DNA from: DASYAE01 sp036501535
GTDB lineage: Bacteria > Actinomycetota > Actinomycetes > Streptomycetales > Catenulisporaceae
Length of the DNA: 56,070 nucleotides
Direction: 5' to 3'
Assembly (NCBI GenBank): GCA_036501535.1
Contig: DASYAE010000227.1
Span: forward strand, 1-56,070
Both the position numbers and the translations under genes were made by a program. The notes under the pieces were generated by a model. It ran no database searches, was not told the origin of the DNA, and saw nothing but the letters and a program-made list of their open reading frames with translations. Below, in pieces: positions 7,922-17,050 of the stretch (the first letter of the stretch is position 1; each line of letters begins with the position of its first letter).

Positions 7922-8968
7922 ATGCGCATTTCGACCCGGTCCACCATGGCCTCAGGCAGGGGGCGGGCGGTGGCGCTGGCGGCCCTCATAGCCATCGCCT
8001 GCGCGGCATGTTCCTCGAGTCACCCGAACGGGCCGGACAGCTCGTCGACCGCCGCGGCCGCTGGCGGGTCCTCGTCGAGCGGGACGATCATCGAGTTGGG
8101 CGGCCCGCTGTCCTCGGAGGGCTTCAGCCAGGCGAAACTGGGATCGGACGACGCGGCCAAGGCCATGGGAGTCAGCTACCAGTACAGCGCGCCGGCCAGT
8201 CTGAACAACTTCGCCCCAGATTACACAGCGCTGATCAACGAGGCCATCGCCCGAAAGCCGGCCGCGATGGTGATCGGCAACTTCATCCCCGCGGCCTTCG
8301 ATCCGCTGATCAAGAAGGCGACCGCGGCCGGCATCCCGGTCGTCGTGAACAACAGCGGGCTCCCGTCCTACCAGAGCGACGGCGCCATCGCCTACGTCGG
8401 CATCTCGTCCGACTCCGACGGCCAGGCCGCCGCCAACGCCGCCCGCAAGGCCGGCGTGCACCACCTGCTCTGCGTCGACCAGACGACCAACCCGCTGGTG
8501 GAGGCGGACTGCCTGGCCACCAAGCCGGTCATGGAGGCGGCCGGCGGCACGTACGACCAGCTCAACGTCCCGCTCACCGACCTCGACAACCCGTCAGCGC
8601 TGATCCAGGACATCCAGGGCTATCTGGCGTCGCATCCCGACGTGGACGGGGTCTTCACGGCCGGCGGCGGGTTCGGCACCGACGCGGCGCAGGCGGTCCA
8701 GAACCTCGGCAAGGGCGCCGGCATCAAGGTCGGCAGCAATGAGGTGACCAGCACCACGCTCGCGGACGTCCAGAGCGGGTCGATGTCGTTCATCATCGCC
8801 AGCCAGCCGTATCTCATGGGGTACGACGCGATCGAAATCGCAGCCCAGTACCTCAAGTACGGGCAGTACCCGTACTCGCCGGTCATCACCAGCGGGGTCT
8901 CCATCGACAAGTCCAACGTCGCCAAGTACCTCGCCCTCAACAAGCAGTATCCCGGCGTCCTCGGGTAG
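7922..8968 (+). CDS. CUT2-type ABC substrate-binding lipoprotein
   Basis: 348 residues. The signal peptide ends in a lipobox with the acylated cysteine at residue 30, followed by a Ser/Ala/Gly linker. The mature region fits the type I periplasmic-binding fold of ribose/xylose-type binding proteins (Peripla_BP_4), including IARKPAAMVIGNF and AAGIPVVVNNSG in the first domain. Its stop touches the region of the permease, and the order SBP-permease-ATPase is that of CUT2 importers. The downstream hydrolase, CoA ligase and crotonase suggest a ligand that is not a plain sugar, perhaps acylated or an ester. That is inference. Confidence 0.88.
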   Translation: MRISTRSTMASGRGRAVALAALIAIACAACSSSHPNGPDSSSTAAAAGGSSSSGTIIELGGPLSSEGFSQAKLGSDDAAKAMGVSYQYSAPASLNNFAPDYTALINEAIARKPAAMVIGNFIPAAFDPLIKKATAAGIPVVVNNSGLPSYQSDGAIAYVGISSDSDGQAAANAARKAGVHHLLCVDQTTNPLVEADCLATKPVMEAAGGTYDQLNVPLTDLDNPSALIQDIQGYLASHPDVDGVFTAGGGFGTDAAQAVQNLGKGAGIKVGSNEVTSTTLADVQSGSMSFIIASQPYLMGYDAIEIAAQYLKYGQYPYSPVITSGVSIDKSNVAKYLALNKQYPGVLG

Positions 8969-9030
8969 TGGTGCCCGACCATGTCAGATCAGCACATGAA
9001 CGTCAGCACAAGATATCCGGGAGCCTTTGG

Positions 9031-10185
9031 ATGAGTCGCCAGCCCGTCAATCAACGGTCAGGCAGTCCGACCGAACCGACGCCGGTCGTGAGCGATATGC
9101 CCGAGCAGTCCCCGGATGCCGCCGAGCGCGAGGTGCGAGAAGCCGTACCGGATTCCGGTCTGGGCAGGCGCCGCCTGCCAGGTACGAGGGGTGGGGCGGC
9201 GCACCGGGTGTTACGAGCGCCGGAGTTCGGGGTGGCCGTCGCCGTCGTCCTCATCTACGTCTTCTTCGCAATCGTCGGCGGCGGTAACGGCTTCCTCTCG
9301 CTCACCGCGACCGCGAGCTGGCTCAACACCGCGGCGCAGCTGGGCATCATCGCCATCCCGCTCGGCCTGCTGATGATCTCGGGATCGTTCGACCTCTCCA
9401 TCGGCTCCATGGTCGGCGCCGGGTCTGTGACCGTCGGCATCGTCACCGGATACGACGGCCAGAGCCTGTGGCTGGCACTCCTGATCGCCGCCGGCGTCGC
9501 GGTACTGGTCGGCCTCGGAAACGGCCTTCTGGTCACCCGGACGGCGCTGCCCTCGTTCATCGTCAGCCTGGCCGCGAATCTCATCGTCGCCGGCCTGGGG
9601 CTCACCGTCGCCCTGCAGCTCACGGGTACGACCTCGGTCCCGGTGGCGCCGTCCGGCTTCGCCGCGAAGCTGTTCGACTGGAAATGGCACCAGATCAGCG
9701 TGTCCACGTTCTGGTGGCTCGGGATCGCGCTGCTGGCCGGCTGGGTCCTCGCCCGGACCCGGTTCGGGAACTGGGTCACCGCCACCGGCGGCGACCCCGA
9801 GAAGGCCCGCCGCGCCGGCGTGCTCACCGGCCGGGTCACGATCAGCCTGTTCATCTTCACCGCGCTCGCCTCGACCTTCGTGGGCGCTCTGCAGGCCGTG
9901 CAGTACACGAGCGGGGATCCGACCACCGGCCAGAGCTACGTCTTCCAGGCCGCCATCGTCGTGGTCATCGGCGGCGTGCTCATCTCGGGCGGCTACGGAA
10001 CGATCCTCGGGGTCGTGCTCGGCACGCTCGTCTACGGCATCGTCAACGGCGGCTTGTTCTACACCGGCTGGAACACCAACTACACCGAGGTGCTTATCGG
10101 CGTGCTGATGATCGTCGCCGTCCTGACGAACAGCTTCCTGCGCCGCCTGGCGCTGACCGCCACCAAGAAGGGCGTGACGCGATGA
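9031..10185 (+). CDS. CUT2-type ABC permease (RbsC-like, BPD_transp_2)
   Basis: 384 residues from ATG 9031, chosen because GGGAG sits seven bases upstream; the frame also opens at GTG 8968 directly on the previous stop, but without a good ribosome site. A Pro/Arg-rich cytoplasmic N-terminus (about 65 residues) precedes eight to ten membrane segments. GSFDLSIGSMVGAG is the conserved DLSVG-type motif of RbsC/XylH permeases. The C-terminal segment has GGVLISGGYGTILG. The stop overlaps the ATPase start (ATGA). It forms the homodimeric channel of the importer. Confidence 0.9.
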   Translation: MSRQPVNQRSGSPTEPTPVVSDMPEQSPDAAEREVREAVPDSGLGRRRLPGTRGGAAHRVLRAPEFGVAVAVVLIYVFFAIVGGGNGFLSLTATASWLNTAAQLGIIAIPLGLLMISGSFDLSIGSMVGAGSVTVGIVTGYDGQSLWLALLIAAGVAVLVGLGNGLLVTRTALPSFIVSLAANLIVAGLGLTVALQLTGTTSVPVAPSGFAAKLFDWKWHQISVSTFWWLGIALLAGWVLARTRFGNWVTATGGDPEKARRAGVLTGRVTISLFIFTALASTFVGALQAVQYTSGDPTTGQSYVFQAAIVVVIGGVLISGGYGTILGVVLGTLVYGIVNGGLFYTGWNTNYTEVLIGVLMIVAVLTNSFLRRLALTATKKGVTR

Positions 10186-11054
10186 CCGGCCAGAGCGACC
10201 GCGCCGCGAGCCCGGCTCCGAGCCCGACTCCGATCCTCGAGCTGATCGGCGTCTCGAGGCAGTTCAGCGGGATCATGGCAGTGCACGATGTCAGCCTCAC
10301 CGTGTACCCGGGCGAGGTCGCCTGCCTGCTCGGCGACAACGGAGCGGGCAAGTCGACCCTGATCAAGATCATGTCCGGCGTCCACCAGCCGTCCTCGGGC
10401 GAGGTCCGGGTCGACGGACGAGCGATCGAGATCGGCTCGCCCCGTGCGGCCCAGGCCCTCGGCATCGGCACCGTCCACCAGGACGACGGCAACCTGCCGC
10501 TGATGTCCGTGTCGCGGAACTTCTTCCTCGGCCGCGAACCGGTCAAGGGCAGAGGCCCGCTGCGGCGCATCGACCGGCGGATCGCCGGCGAGATCACGAT
10601 GCGCGAGGTCGCCGCGCTCGGCGTGACCCGCGTGACCAACGCCGACCAACCGGTCGGCTCCCTGTCCGGCGGCGAACGACAGGCCCTTGCGATCAGCCGG
10701 GCGCTGTACTTCGGGGCCCGGATCCTCATCCTCGACGAGCCGACCTCGGCGCTCGGCGTCCGAGAGGCCGGCGTGGTGCTGCGGCTCATCGGACAGGCCA
10801 GGACCCGGGGCGTGGCCGTCGTGTTCATCACGCACAACGCGCACCACGCGATGAGCGTGGGCGACCGCTTCACCGTGCTGATCCACGGCGAGGTCGCCGA
10901 ACAGTTCCGCCGCGGCGAGCGCACCAGGGAGGAACTGCTCAACCTGATGGCCGGCGGTCGCGAACTGGAGTCGCTGCAGGCGGCCCTGGAAGAGATGCAC
11001 GACGACGCGGATCGACCGGAGCCGGCGATCCATCCCACAGGAGGCCGGGCATGA
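10182..11054 (+). CDS. CUT2-type ABC transporter ATP-binding protein, single domain
   Basis: 290 residues. Walker A is GDNGAGKST, the ABC signature LSGGERQALAISRAL, Walker B ILILDEPTSALG and the switch histidine ITHN. Classical RbsA/XylG ATPases have two fused ABC domains of about 500 residues. This has one, like FrcA-type proteins, and so must work as a homodimer. It overlaps the permease before it and the hydrolase after it by four bases each, so all are translationally coupled. Confidence 0.92.
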   Translation: MTGQSDRAASPAPSPTPILELIGVSRQFSGIMAVHDVSLTVYPGEVACLLGDNGAGKSTLIKIMSGVHQPSSGEVRVDGRAIEIGSPRAAQALGIGTVHQDDGNLPLMSVSRNFFLGREPVKGRGPLRRIDRRIAGEITMREVAALGVTRVTNADQPVGSLSGGERQALAISRALYFGARILILDEPTSALGVREAGVVLRLIGQARTRGVAVVFITHNAHHAMSVGDRFTVLIHGEVAEQFRRGERTREELLNLMAGGRELESLQAALEEMHDDADRPEPAIHPTGGRA

Positions 11055-13033
11055 TCCGAGCTGAAACCGGCCAGACCACGGCCCGGTACGACGTGCAGAT
11101 CCAGCGGATCGTGCGAATACCCCTCGATGGCACGACAACCCTCGCCGCAACGCTCTACCGGCCCGTCACCGACGAACCGGTGCCCGCTCTGCTGAATCTC
11201 GTGCCCTACCGCCGCGACGCGACCGCCGGCGTCATGTACGGGTCGTATCTGCGTCGCTTCGCCGAAGCCGGGTTCGCCAGCTTCATGGTGGACTTCCGCG
11301 GCACCGGGGCGTCCGACGGGACTCAACGCCATGCCTTCGACCCGGCGGAAGCCGACGACGGGCTCGCCGCGATCAAGTGGGCCGCGGCGCAACCATGGTG
11401 CAACGGGTCGATCGGCATGTGGGGACACTCATACGGCGCCATCACATCCCTGCGGGTCGCCTCACGCCGCCCGCCGGCGCTCAAGGCGATCCTGCCGGTC
11501 ATGGGGATGATCGATCCCGAGCGGGACTTCGTGCACCCCTACGGACACCGCGGCGCGCTCGGCTCGGTCGCCACGTGGGGGATCGAAACCCTGGTCAATC
11601 AGCTCATGCCGTCGCTCGAGGACTACGGGTCGTTCGACGAGCAGAAGCGCTGGGCGCGGCGCGTGCACGAGACCGAGCCGTGGCTGATCGAGCTGCTGCG
11701 CGAGCGGGCCGGCGCGGAAACCTGGCGCGACCGCAGCATCGACGTCGCGCAGATCGCCGTACCGACCTTCCTCATCGCCGGCTGGCGCGACCTGTTCTGC
11801 GATGGCACGATGCGCGCCTACGACCAGATCGCGGCACCGAAAAAGCTCCTCGTGGGGCCGTGGATGCACGCGATGCCCGACACCGCGCCGAACGATCGCG
11901 TCGACTTCCACGCCCTCTCCGTTGCGTGGTGGGACCGCTGGCTGCGCAGGGGCGAGCAAACCGCTCCCCCGGACGACGCCGACGAGGAACTCGACGTCAC
12001 GTGTTACCTGCAGCAGTCGGCCCAACCCTGGCGACGCTATGACGCCTGGCCACCGAAAGCCGACACCGTGACGGCGACAGCAGCACCCGGCGACACCCTC
12101 GTGTTCTCGGCTGCCGGCGGTTCGTCCGGCCTGGCCGGTAGTCCGGCGCAGCCGATCGCCGCGGTCGGCGGCGACCCCACGGTCGGGAGCCTGGGCGGCC
12201 TGTGGAACCTGCCCGCGGCGGCATCCGGGCTGCCGCTCGACCAGCACGACGACGATCTTCGCGGCTGGTGCTGCACCTCACAGCCCGTGGCCGAGGAAGT
12301 CCCGCTCGTCGGTCGGCCCGGCATCGTCGCAGCCTTCGACGGAAGGCCGGACCGGCTCACCGTGCGACTGACCGACGTCGACCCGGCCGGCCGATCGACC
12401 CTGATCTGCACGGGCACACTGCCGGTCGGCCCCGATCCGGCCGACTCCGGAACCATCTCAGTGACGCTCGACCCGACGGCCTACCTTCTGGCCGCCGGCC
12501 ATCGACTGCGCATCGCTCTGTCTGCGGCGGACTTCCCGCGTCTCTGGCCCGCCGTCGCGGACGACCGGCTCGGAGCCGCCTTGCGCAGCCTGGATCTGAG
12601 CCTGCCGATAGTCGCCGACTCGGGCAGGCATGCAGCGGTACCGAGCGTGGACGACGCTCCGGCACCCAGCGGTGCCTACGCCCTTCCGCAATGGTCGATC
12701 ACGCGGGACCCCCTCAACGACGCGGTTGCCGTCAGGTTCGGCGCATCGCTGCGAGCCGTCACGGACAGCGGTGCCGAGTACCACGCCGAGCGGGACATGA
12801 CCGCCCGAGTGGGCGCGCGCACGCCTGCCGCGATTCACGGGTACGCCCGAGGGACCGTGACACTGCCGATCGGCGAGACCATTGATGTCCATGCCGTGCT
12901 CCGCATCACAGACGTCGAAGCGAAAGTCAGAGCCGACATCACGGTCAACGGCATCCACTGGGCCGACCGCACGTGGCACCTCCGGCTGGACACCACGGAC
13001 AACCGGACGAACGAAGAGAGCACGCCCGCCTGA
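11051..13033 (+). CDS. CocE/NonD-family alpha/beta hydrolase (X-Pro dipeptidyl-peptidase type)
   Basis: 660 residues with no signal peptide, so cytoplasmic. The nucleophile elbow is GHSYGA (about residue 122), the acidic residue is in AGWRDLFCDGT and the catalytic His in GPWMHAMPD. A C-terminal jelly-roll like that of X-Pro dipeptidyl-peptidases and cocaine esterase follows from about residue 330. The family cleaves esters or Xaa-Pro amides. Coupling to an importer before it and a CoA ligase after it suggests that it frees a carboxylic acid from the imported compound. Its start overlaps the ATPase stop, and its stop overlaps the ligase start by one base. Confidence 0.85.
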   Translation: MIRAETGQTTARYDVQIQRIVRIPLDGTTTLAATLYRPVTDEPVPALLNLVPYRRDATAGVMYGSYLRRFAEAGFASFMVDFRGTGASDGTQRHAFDPAEADDGLAAIKWAAAQPWCNGSIGMWGHSYGAITSLRVASRRPPALKAILPVMGMIDPERDFVHPYGHRGALGSVATWGIETLVNQLMPSLEDYGSFDEQKRWARRVHETEPWLIELLRERAGAETWRDRSIDVAQIAVPTFLIAGWRDLFCDGTMRAYDQIAAPKKLLVGPWMHAMPDTAPNDRVDFHALSVAWWDRWLRRGEQTAPPDDADEELDVTCYLQQSAQPWRRYDAWPPKADTVTATAAPGDTLVFSAAGGSSGLAGSPAQPIAAVGGDPTVGSLGGLWNLPAAASGLPLDQHDDDLRGWCCTSQPVAEEVPLVGRPGIVAAFDGRPDRLTVRLTDVDPAGRSTLICTGTLPVGPDPADSGTISVTLDPTAYLLAAGHRLRIALSAADFPRLWPAVADDRLGAALRSLDLSLPIVADSGRHAAVPSVDDAPAPSGAYALPQWSITRDPLNDAVAVRFGASLRAVTDSGAEYHAERDMTARVGARTPAAIHGYARGTVTLPIGETIDVHAVLRITDVEAKVRADITVNGIHWADRTWHLRLDTTDNRTNEESTPA

Positions 13034-14733
13034 TGAACGATCTCCCGCCGCACCGGCACCCGCACCCGACGACGCGAGTCAATGAGCTGATTTCGCTGTA
13101 CAGCGATCCCGCCGCCTGCGCGGCCACGCTGTTCTGCGACCGCTACCCGGCCGATCAGTCGGCTTACACCATCGTCGACAGGCACCTCCGGCAGATCCGC
13201 CTCACCTACGGCGACCTGCGCGACCGGTCGACCCGATTCGCCGCGGCCCTGGCCGAACTCGGCGTCCGGCCGGGCGACCGCGTCGCGACCCTGATGGGCA
13301 AGAGCGCCGACTACCTCACCGCGCTGCTCGGCATCTGGCGGGTCGGTGCCGTCCACGTCCCGCTGTTCACGGCGTTCGCCCCGCCGGCGATCGCGTTCCG
13401 GCTCGAGCGCAGCGGCGCCGGATTCGTCGTCTGCGACCGGAGCCAGCGCCGCAAGCTCGACCCCGGCGACGACATCCCGGTCGACGCGCCGTGGCGGGTG
13501 ATCGTCACCGATGAGCCGGGCGACCCGACCGGCTCAAGCGGCTCGGACGAGCGAGACCTCCACTTCGCCGATCTGCTGGCAGCCGCCGACGAGTTCACGC
13601 CGGCGGCCCTTGGCGGCGACGCGCCGCTCATCCACATCTTCACGTCCGGCACGACCGGCCGGCCCAAGGGCGTCATCGTGCCCGTCAAAGCCGTGGCCGG
13701 CTTCCGCATCTACGCCGAGTACGCGCTCGGACTGGTTCCGCAGGACCTGTACTGGTGTGCGGCGGATCCCGGCTGGGCCTACGGACTGTACTTCGGCATC
13801 CTCGGATCGCTCTCCACCGGCGTACCAAGCGTCCTGCTCGACGCCGGCTTCTCCGCCGAGCTCACCTGGTCCGTACTGAGCGACTTGGGCGTCACCAACT
13901 TCACCGCAGCCCCCACGGTCTACCGCTCCCTGCGCGCGTCGAACACGACCGCACCAGGCCCCTTACGGCTGCGGTGCGCATCCAGTGCCGGCGAGCCGCT
14001 GACACCCGAAGTCAACGGCTGGGCCGTCGAGGCGCTCGGCGTGCCGGTCTTCGACCACTACGGCCAGACCGAGGCCGGCATGCTCATCAACAACCACCAG
14101 CACCCAGATCTGCGCCGGCCCGTCCGCAACGGCTGTATGGGAAGGTCCATGCCCGGCTGGGACCTGCGCGTCCTCGACAATGCCGGCGACGTCGAAGCTC
14201 CCGTCGACACCGTCGGCAGGATCGCCGCCAAGGTGAGCGACAGCCCTCTGGCATGGTTCGCCGGCTATGACGGCGACCCCGCGAAGACGGCCGACAAGTT
14301 CACCGCCGACGGCGAGTGGTATCTGACCGGCGACGCCGGGCGCATGGACGCCGAGGGCAACTTCTTCTTCTCCGCCCGCGACGACGACGTGATCATCATG
14401 GCCGGCTACCGGATCGGGCCGTTCGACGTCGAGTCCGTACTTTTGACCCACCCCGACGTCGTCGACGCCGCCGTCATCGCGGTGCCCGACGCGATCCGGG
14501 GCGAGGTGATCGAGGCCTACATCGTGACCCGCCCCGCGGTCACGACACCGGCGGCCGAACTGGCCGAACTCGCCGAAGGCCTGAAGCAACTGGTCAAGAC
14601 CAAGCTCGCCGCGCACGCCTACCCGCGCCGCGTCCACTTCGTCGACGCCTTACCGAAGACACCGAGCGGAAAGACCCAGCGCTACCTGCTGCGCGACCGG
14701 CGTCGAGCAGAGCTGGAAGCGAGCAACCCGTGA
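13033..14733 (+). CDS. AMP-forming acyl-CoA synthetase (ANL superfamily)
   Basis: 566 residues. The phosphate loop is FTSGTTGRPKG (about residues 210-220). The adenine-binding motif is DHYGQTEAG, the hinge Asp region is EWYLTGDAG, and the C-terminal catalytic Lys is in PKTPSGKTQR. The segment around DPGWAYGLYFGI resembles acetyl-/medium-chain acyl-CoA synthetases more than aryl-CoA ligases. It should activate a free carboxylate with ATP and CoA. It starts at ATG 13033, overlapping the hydrolase stop by one base. The natural acid is unknown; the preceding hydrolase is the likely source. Confidence 0.9.
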   Translation: MNDLPPHRHPHPTTRVNELISLYSDPAACAATLFCDRYPADQSAYTIVDRHLRQIRLTYGDLRDRSTRFAAALAELGVRPGDRVATLMGKSADYLTALLGIWRVGAVHVPLFTAFAPPAIAFRLERSGAGFVVCDRSQRRKLDPGDDIPVDAPWRVIVTDEPGDPTGSSGSDERDLHFADLLAAADEFTPAALGGDAPLIHIFTSGTTGRPKGVIVPVKAVAGFRIYAEYALGLVPQDLYWCAADPGWAYGLYFGILGSLSTGVPSVLLDAGFSAELTWSVLSDLGVTNFTAAPTVYRSLRASNTTAPGPLRLRCASSAGEPLTPEVNGWAVEALGVPVFDHYGQTEAGMLINNHQHPDLRRPVRNGCMGRSMPGWDLRVLDNAGDVEAPVDTVGRIAAKVSDSPLAWFAGYDGDPAKTADKFTADGEWYLTGDAGRMDAEGNFFFSARDDDVIIMAGYRIGPFDVESVLLTHPDVVDAAVIAVPDAIRGEVIEAYIVTRPAVTTPAAELAELAEGLKQLVKTKLAAHAYPRRVHFVDALPKTPSGKTQRYLLRDRRRAELEASNP

Positions 14734-15548
14734 CCGCACCCCTGCTCGAACGCCAGCGCGACGACATCCGCTACCTCTGCCTCAACCGGGTCGAACGCCG
14801 CAACGCGCTCTCGGCCGACCTGGTCCATGCGCTGGAGGCCGCGATGGCCGACGCCATGGCGGACCCGGCGACGTCGATCGTGGTCATCCGGGGCGCCGGC
14901 CCGACCTTCTGCTCCGGCGCCGACCTGGGCCACCTCCATGCCCTGGCCGTCCACGGAAAGGACCCGATGCCCTACCTGACCGCGATCGGCCAGTGCTTCG
15001 ACCACATCGAGCAGTCTCCGAAGCCTGTCGTGGCGGCCATCCACGGACACGCGGTCGCCGGCGGTCTCGAGCTCGCCCTGGCGTGCGACGTGATCGTCGC
15101 CGAGGCCGGAACCCTGGTCGGCGACGGGCACGTGCGCCGCGGGCTGCTGCCGGCCGGCGGCAGCAGCGTCCGGCTCCCGCGAAAGGTGGGCGCGGCCCTC
15201 GCCCGGTGGATGATCCTCACCGGCGAGCTGCTCACCGCCGAGACGCTCCACCAAGCCGGCCTCATCCACGCCATCGCGAGATCGGGCGAGTTGGACGGCG
15301 TCGTCAGTGCCGTGCTGCCGAATCTGCGCGGCGCCGACGTCACGGCGCAGCGCAACTCCAAAGTGCTCCTGAGCCAACAAGCCCGCCTAGACGACGCGGC
15401 GAAGCTCGACCTCGAGCGCGCGCACTTCGCCCACCACTGGCACCAGAACGACCTCGGCGCCCACCTGGCGGGCTTCGCCGCCGACCGATCCTGCTCACGA
15501 GATGGGAGGAGCCCATGGGCGCAGCCCGATACGCCGGCCGCGTCGTAG
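14730..15548 (+). CDS. Crotonase-family protein (enoyl-CoA hydratase/isomerase-like)
   Basis: 272 residues from GTG 14730, which overlaps the ligase stop. Oxyanion-hole elements are TFCSGADLGHL and the helix containing VAGGLELALACD. The Glu at residue 114 corresponds to Glu144 of rat enoyl-CoA hydratase. The second catalytic Glu (Glu164, in the usual PE motif) is replaced by His134 (GDGHVRRG). Hydratase activity is therefore doubtful; isomerase, hydrolase, lyase or another crotonase reaction is as likely. The C-terminus runs 34 bases into the SDR gene. Confidence 0.85.
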   Translation: MTAPLLERQRDDIRYLCLNRVERRNALSADLVHALEAAMADAMADPATSIVVIRGAGPTFCSGADLGHLHALAVHGKDPMPYLTAIGQCFDHIEQSPKPVVAAIHGHAVAGGLELALACDVIVAEAGTLVGDGHVRRGLLPAGGSSVRLPRKVGAALARWMILTGELLTAETLHQAGLIHAIARSGELDGVVSAVLPNLRGADVTAQRNSKVLLSQQARLDDAAKLDLERAHFAHHWHQNDLGAHLAGFAADRSCSRDGRSPWAQPDTPAAS

Positions 15549-16279
15549 CGGTCACCGGCGCCGGCCAAGGGCTCGGCTACGCCATGGCGCGCCGGTTCGC
15601 CGCCGAGGGCGCCGTCGTGGCCGCATGCGACATCAATCCCGGACCACTGAGTGAGCTGGCAAAGGGCGGCGCCGACGACGAGTCGGAGCCCATCACCACC
15701 GCCGTGGTCGACGTGACGTCGACCACGCAGGTCGACGCGTGGATCGATCAGGTCGTATCAGAGCACGCGCGGGTCGATGTCCTCATCAACAATGCCGGCA
15801 TCATCCGCGACAACCGTCTCGAACGCCAATCCGACCAGGACTGGTCCGCCGTCGTCGAGGTCAGCCTGCGCGGCGCGTTCGTGTGCTCCAGAGCCGCCTT
15901 CCGGCACATGAAGCAGCACCGTTACGGTCGAATCCTGTCGCTCTCGTCCATGTCGTGGCGCGGCAACTTCGGACAGGCCAACTACGCGGCCGCCAAGGCC
16001 GGCGTCATCGGGCTCGCGCGGACGATCGCCATCGAGGGCGCGCCGCTCGGCATCACGTCGAACGTCATAGCGCCCGGCCTGATCGAGACTCCCATGCTCC
16101 GGTCCATGGACAGCCGCGGCCGCGACAGACTGACGGCACGCATCCCCGTCGGGCACACCGGCCGGCCCGACGACATCGCCGAGGCCGCCGCGTTCCTCTG
16201 CTCCGAGTCCGCCGGGTATATCACCGGTGTCGTCCTCGACGTCGACGGCGGCATCAACGTCAACGGAGCACTGCGATGA
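15515..16279 (+). CDS. Short-chain dehydrogenase/reductase (FabG-like)
   Basis: 254 residues. The nucleotide-binding motif is TGAGQGLG, NNAG is at about residue 92, and the catalytic Ser and YxxxK lie in SLSSMSW and NYAAAKAG. The C-terminal GGINVNG is typical of 3-oxoacyl or 3-hydroxyacyl oxidoreductases. A strong GGGAGGA precedes ATG 15515. As last gene of the operon it may oxidise a hydroxyacyl-CoA made by the crotonase, or act on a hydroxyl of the imported compound. The gene end overlaps the convergent MFS remnant by 20 bases. Confidence 0.9.
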   Translation: MGAARYAGRVVAVTGAGQGLGYAMARRFAAEGAVVAACDINPGPLSELAKGGADDESEPITTAVVDVTSTTQVDAWIDQVVSEHARVDVLINNAGIIRDNRLERQSDQDWSAVVEVSLRGAFVCSRAAFRHMKQHRYGRILSLSSMSWRGNFGQANYAAAKAGVIGLARTIAIEGAPLGITSNVIAPGLIETPMLRSMDSRGRDRLTARIPVGHTGRPDDIAEAAAFLCSESAGYITGVVLDVDGGINVNGALR

Positions 16280-17050
16280 CCTCGCTCGATCCGCCATCGC
16301 GAGAACGAGGCAGCTGTTCAGTGCTGTGCGAGTCGCGCCGCAAGAGTGCCGTGAGGGCCAGTGGTGCGCAGAGGGTTGCGACGACGAGAACGCTGCCTGT
16401 TCCGGTAAGGGCGTGGATCGCCGGTACGGCGAACGCTGTCGCGACCCCGGAGAACAGTGCGACGAGGGCGCCTGCGCCGCCGAACGCTCGGCCCTGCGGC
16501 GATGTGAGTGGCGGTCGATTGCCGCGTCGCGGCGCAGGCGAGCGCGAGGGCGAGCGAGGTGGCCGATTCGGCGAGGAACGCGCCGGTCGCGCCGAGTACC
16601 GAGGCCGAGAGCGGGCCGACGATCTGGCCGAGGGACACCGCGGTGCCGTAGCGAATGTAGGCGCTGCGTGCGGTGCCGGCTCGCGCTTGTGAGGGGGCGA
16701 AGGTGAGCAGGCCGGTGGCGACGAAGGCGGTGAGAGTCCCGTGCGCGGCGGCCAGCATGGCGGTGTCGGCCGTGCTGGTCGCCGCGATCATGCCGAGCGC
16801 GACAGCGCTCTGCCCGCACAGAGCCAGGACCAGGACGATCCGGGCGCCATAGCGGTCGATGAGCGTTCCGGCCACGGGTGCGAGGAGGAACGGGGGGCAC
16901 GAGTGCGGCGGCGATCAGCGCGGCGAGCCAGATCGGTCCGGCCGGGCGGATCCGGACCATCAGCGCGACGGTGGCCGCGCCGTCGCCTGCGGTCGCGACG
17001 GACAGGCAGGCCCAGAAGAACCGGCTGCGGGCCTGCCCGGTCGCCCTCAC
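16260..17050 (-). pseudogene. Broken MFS transporter gene
   Basis: The start is GTG 17050, overlapping the TetR stop (GTGA). The first frame encodes two membrane segments, up to LIAAALVPP. A run of six G on the + strand (16892-16897) shifts the frame; removing one base restores FLLAPVAGTLIDRYG and TM3-TM6. A second shift near 16508-16520 leads to LTSPQGRAFGGAG and two more hydrophobic segments. Total coding length is about 263 residues against the usual 400 or so, and the segments between TM6 and the TM11-like helix are missing. So there are two frameshifts plus a probable internal deletion. TetR-MFS pairs are usually drug or metabolite exporters under local control. Confidence 0.7.
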
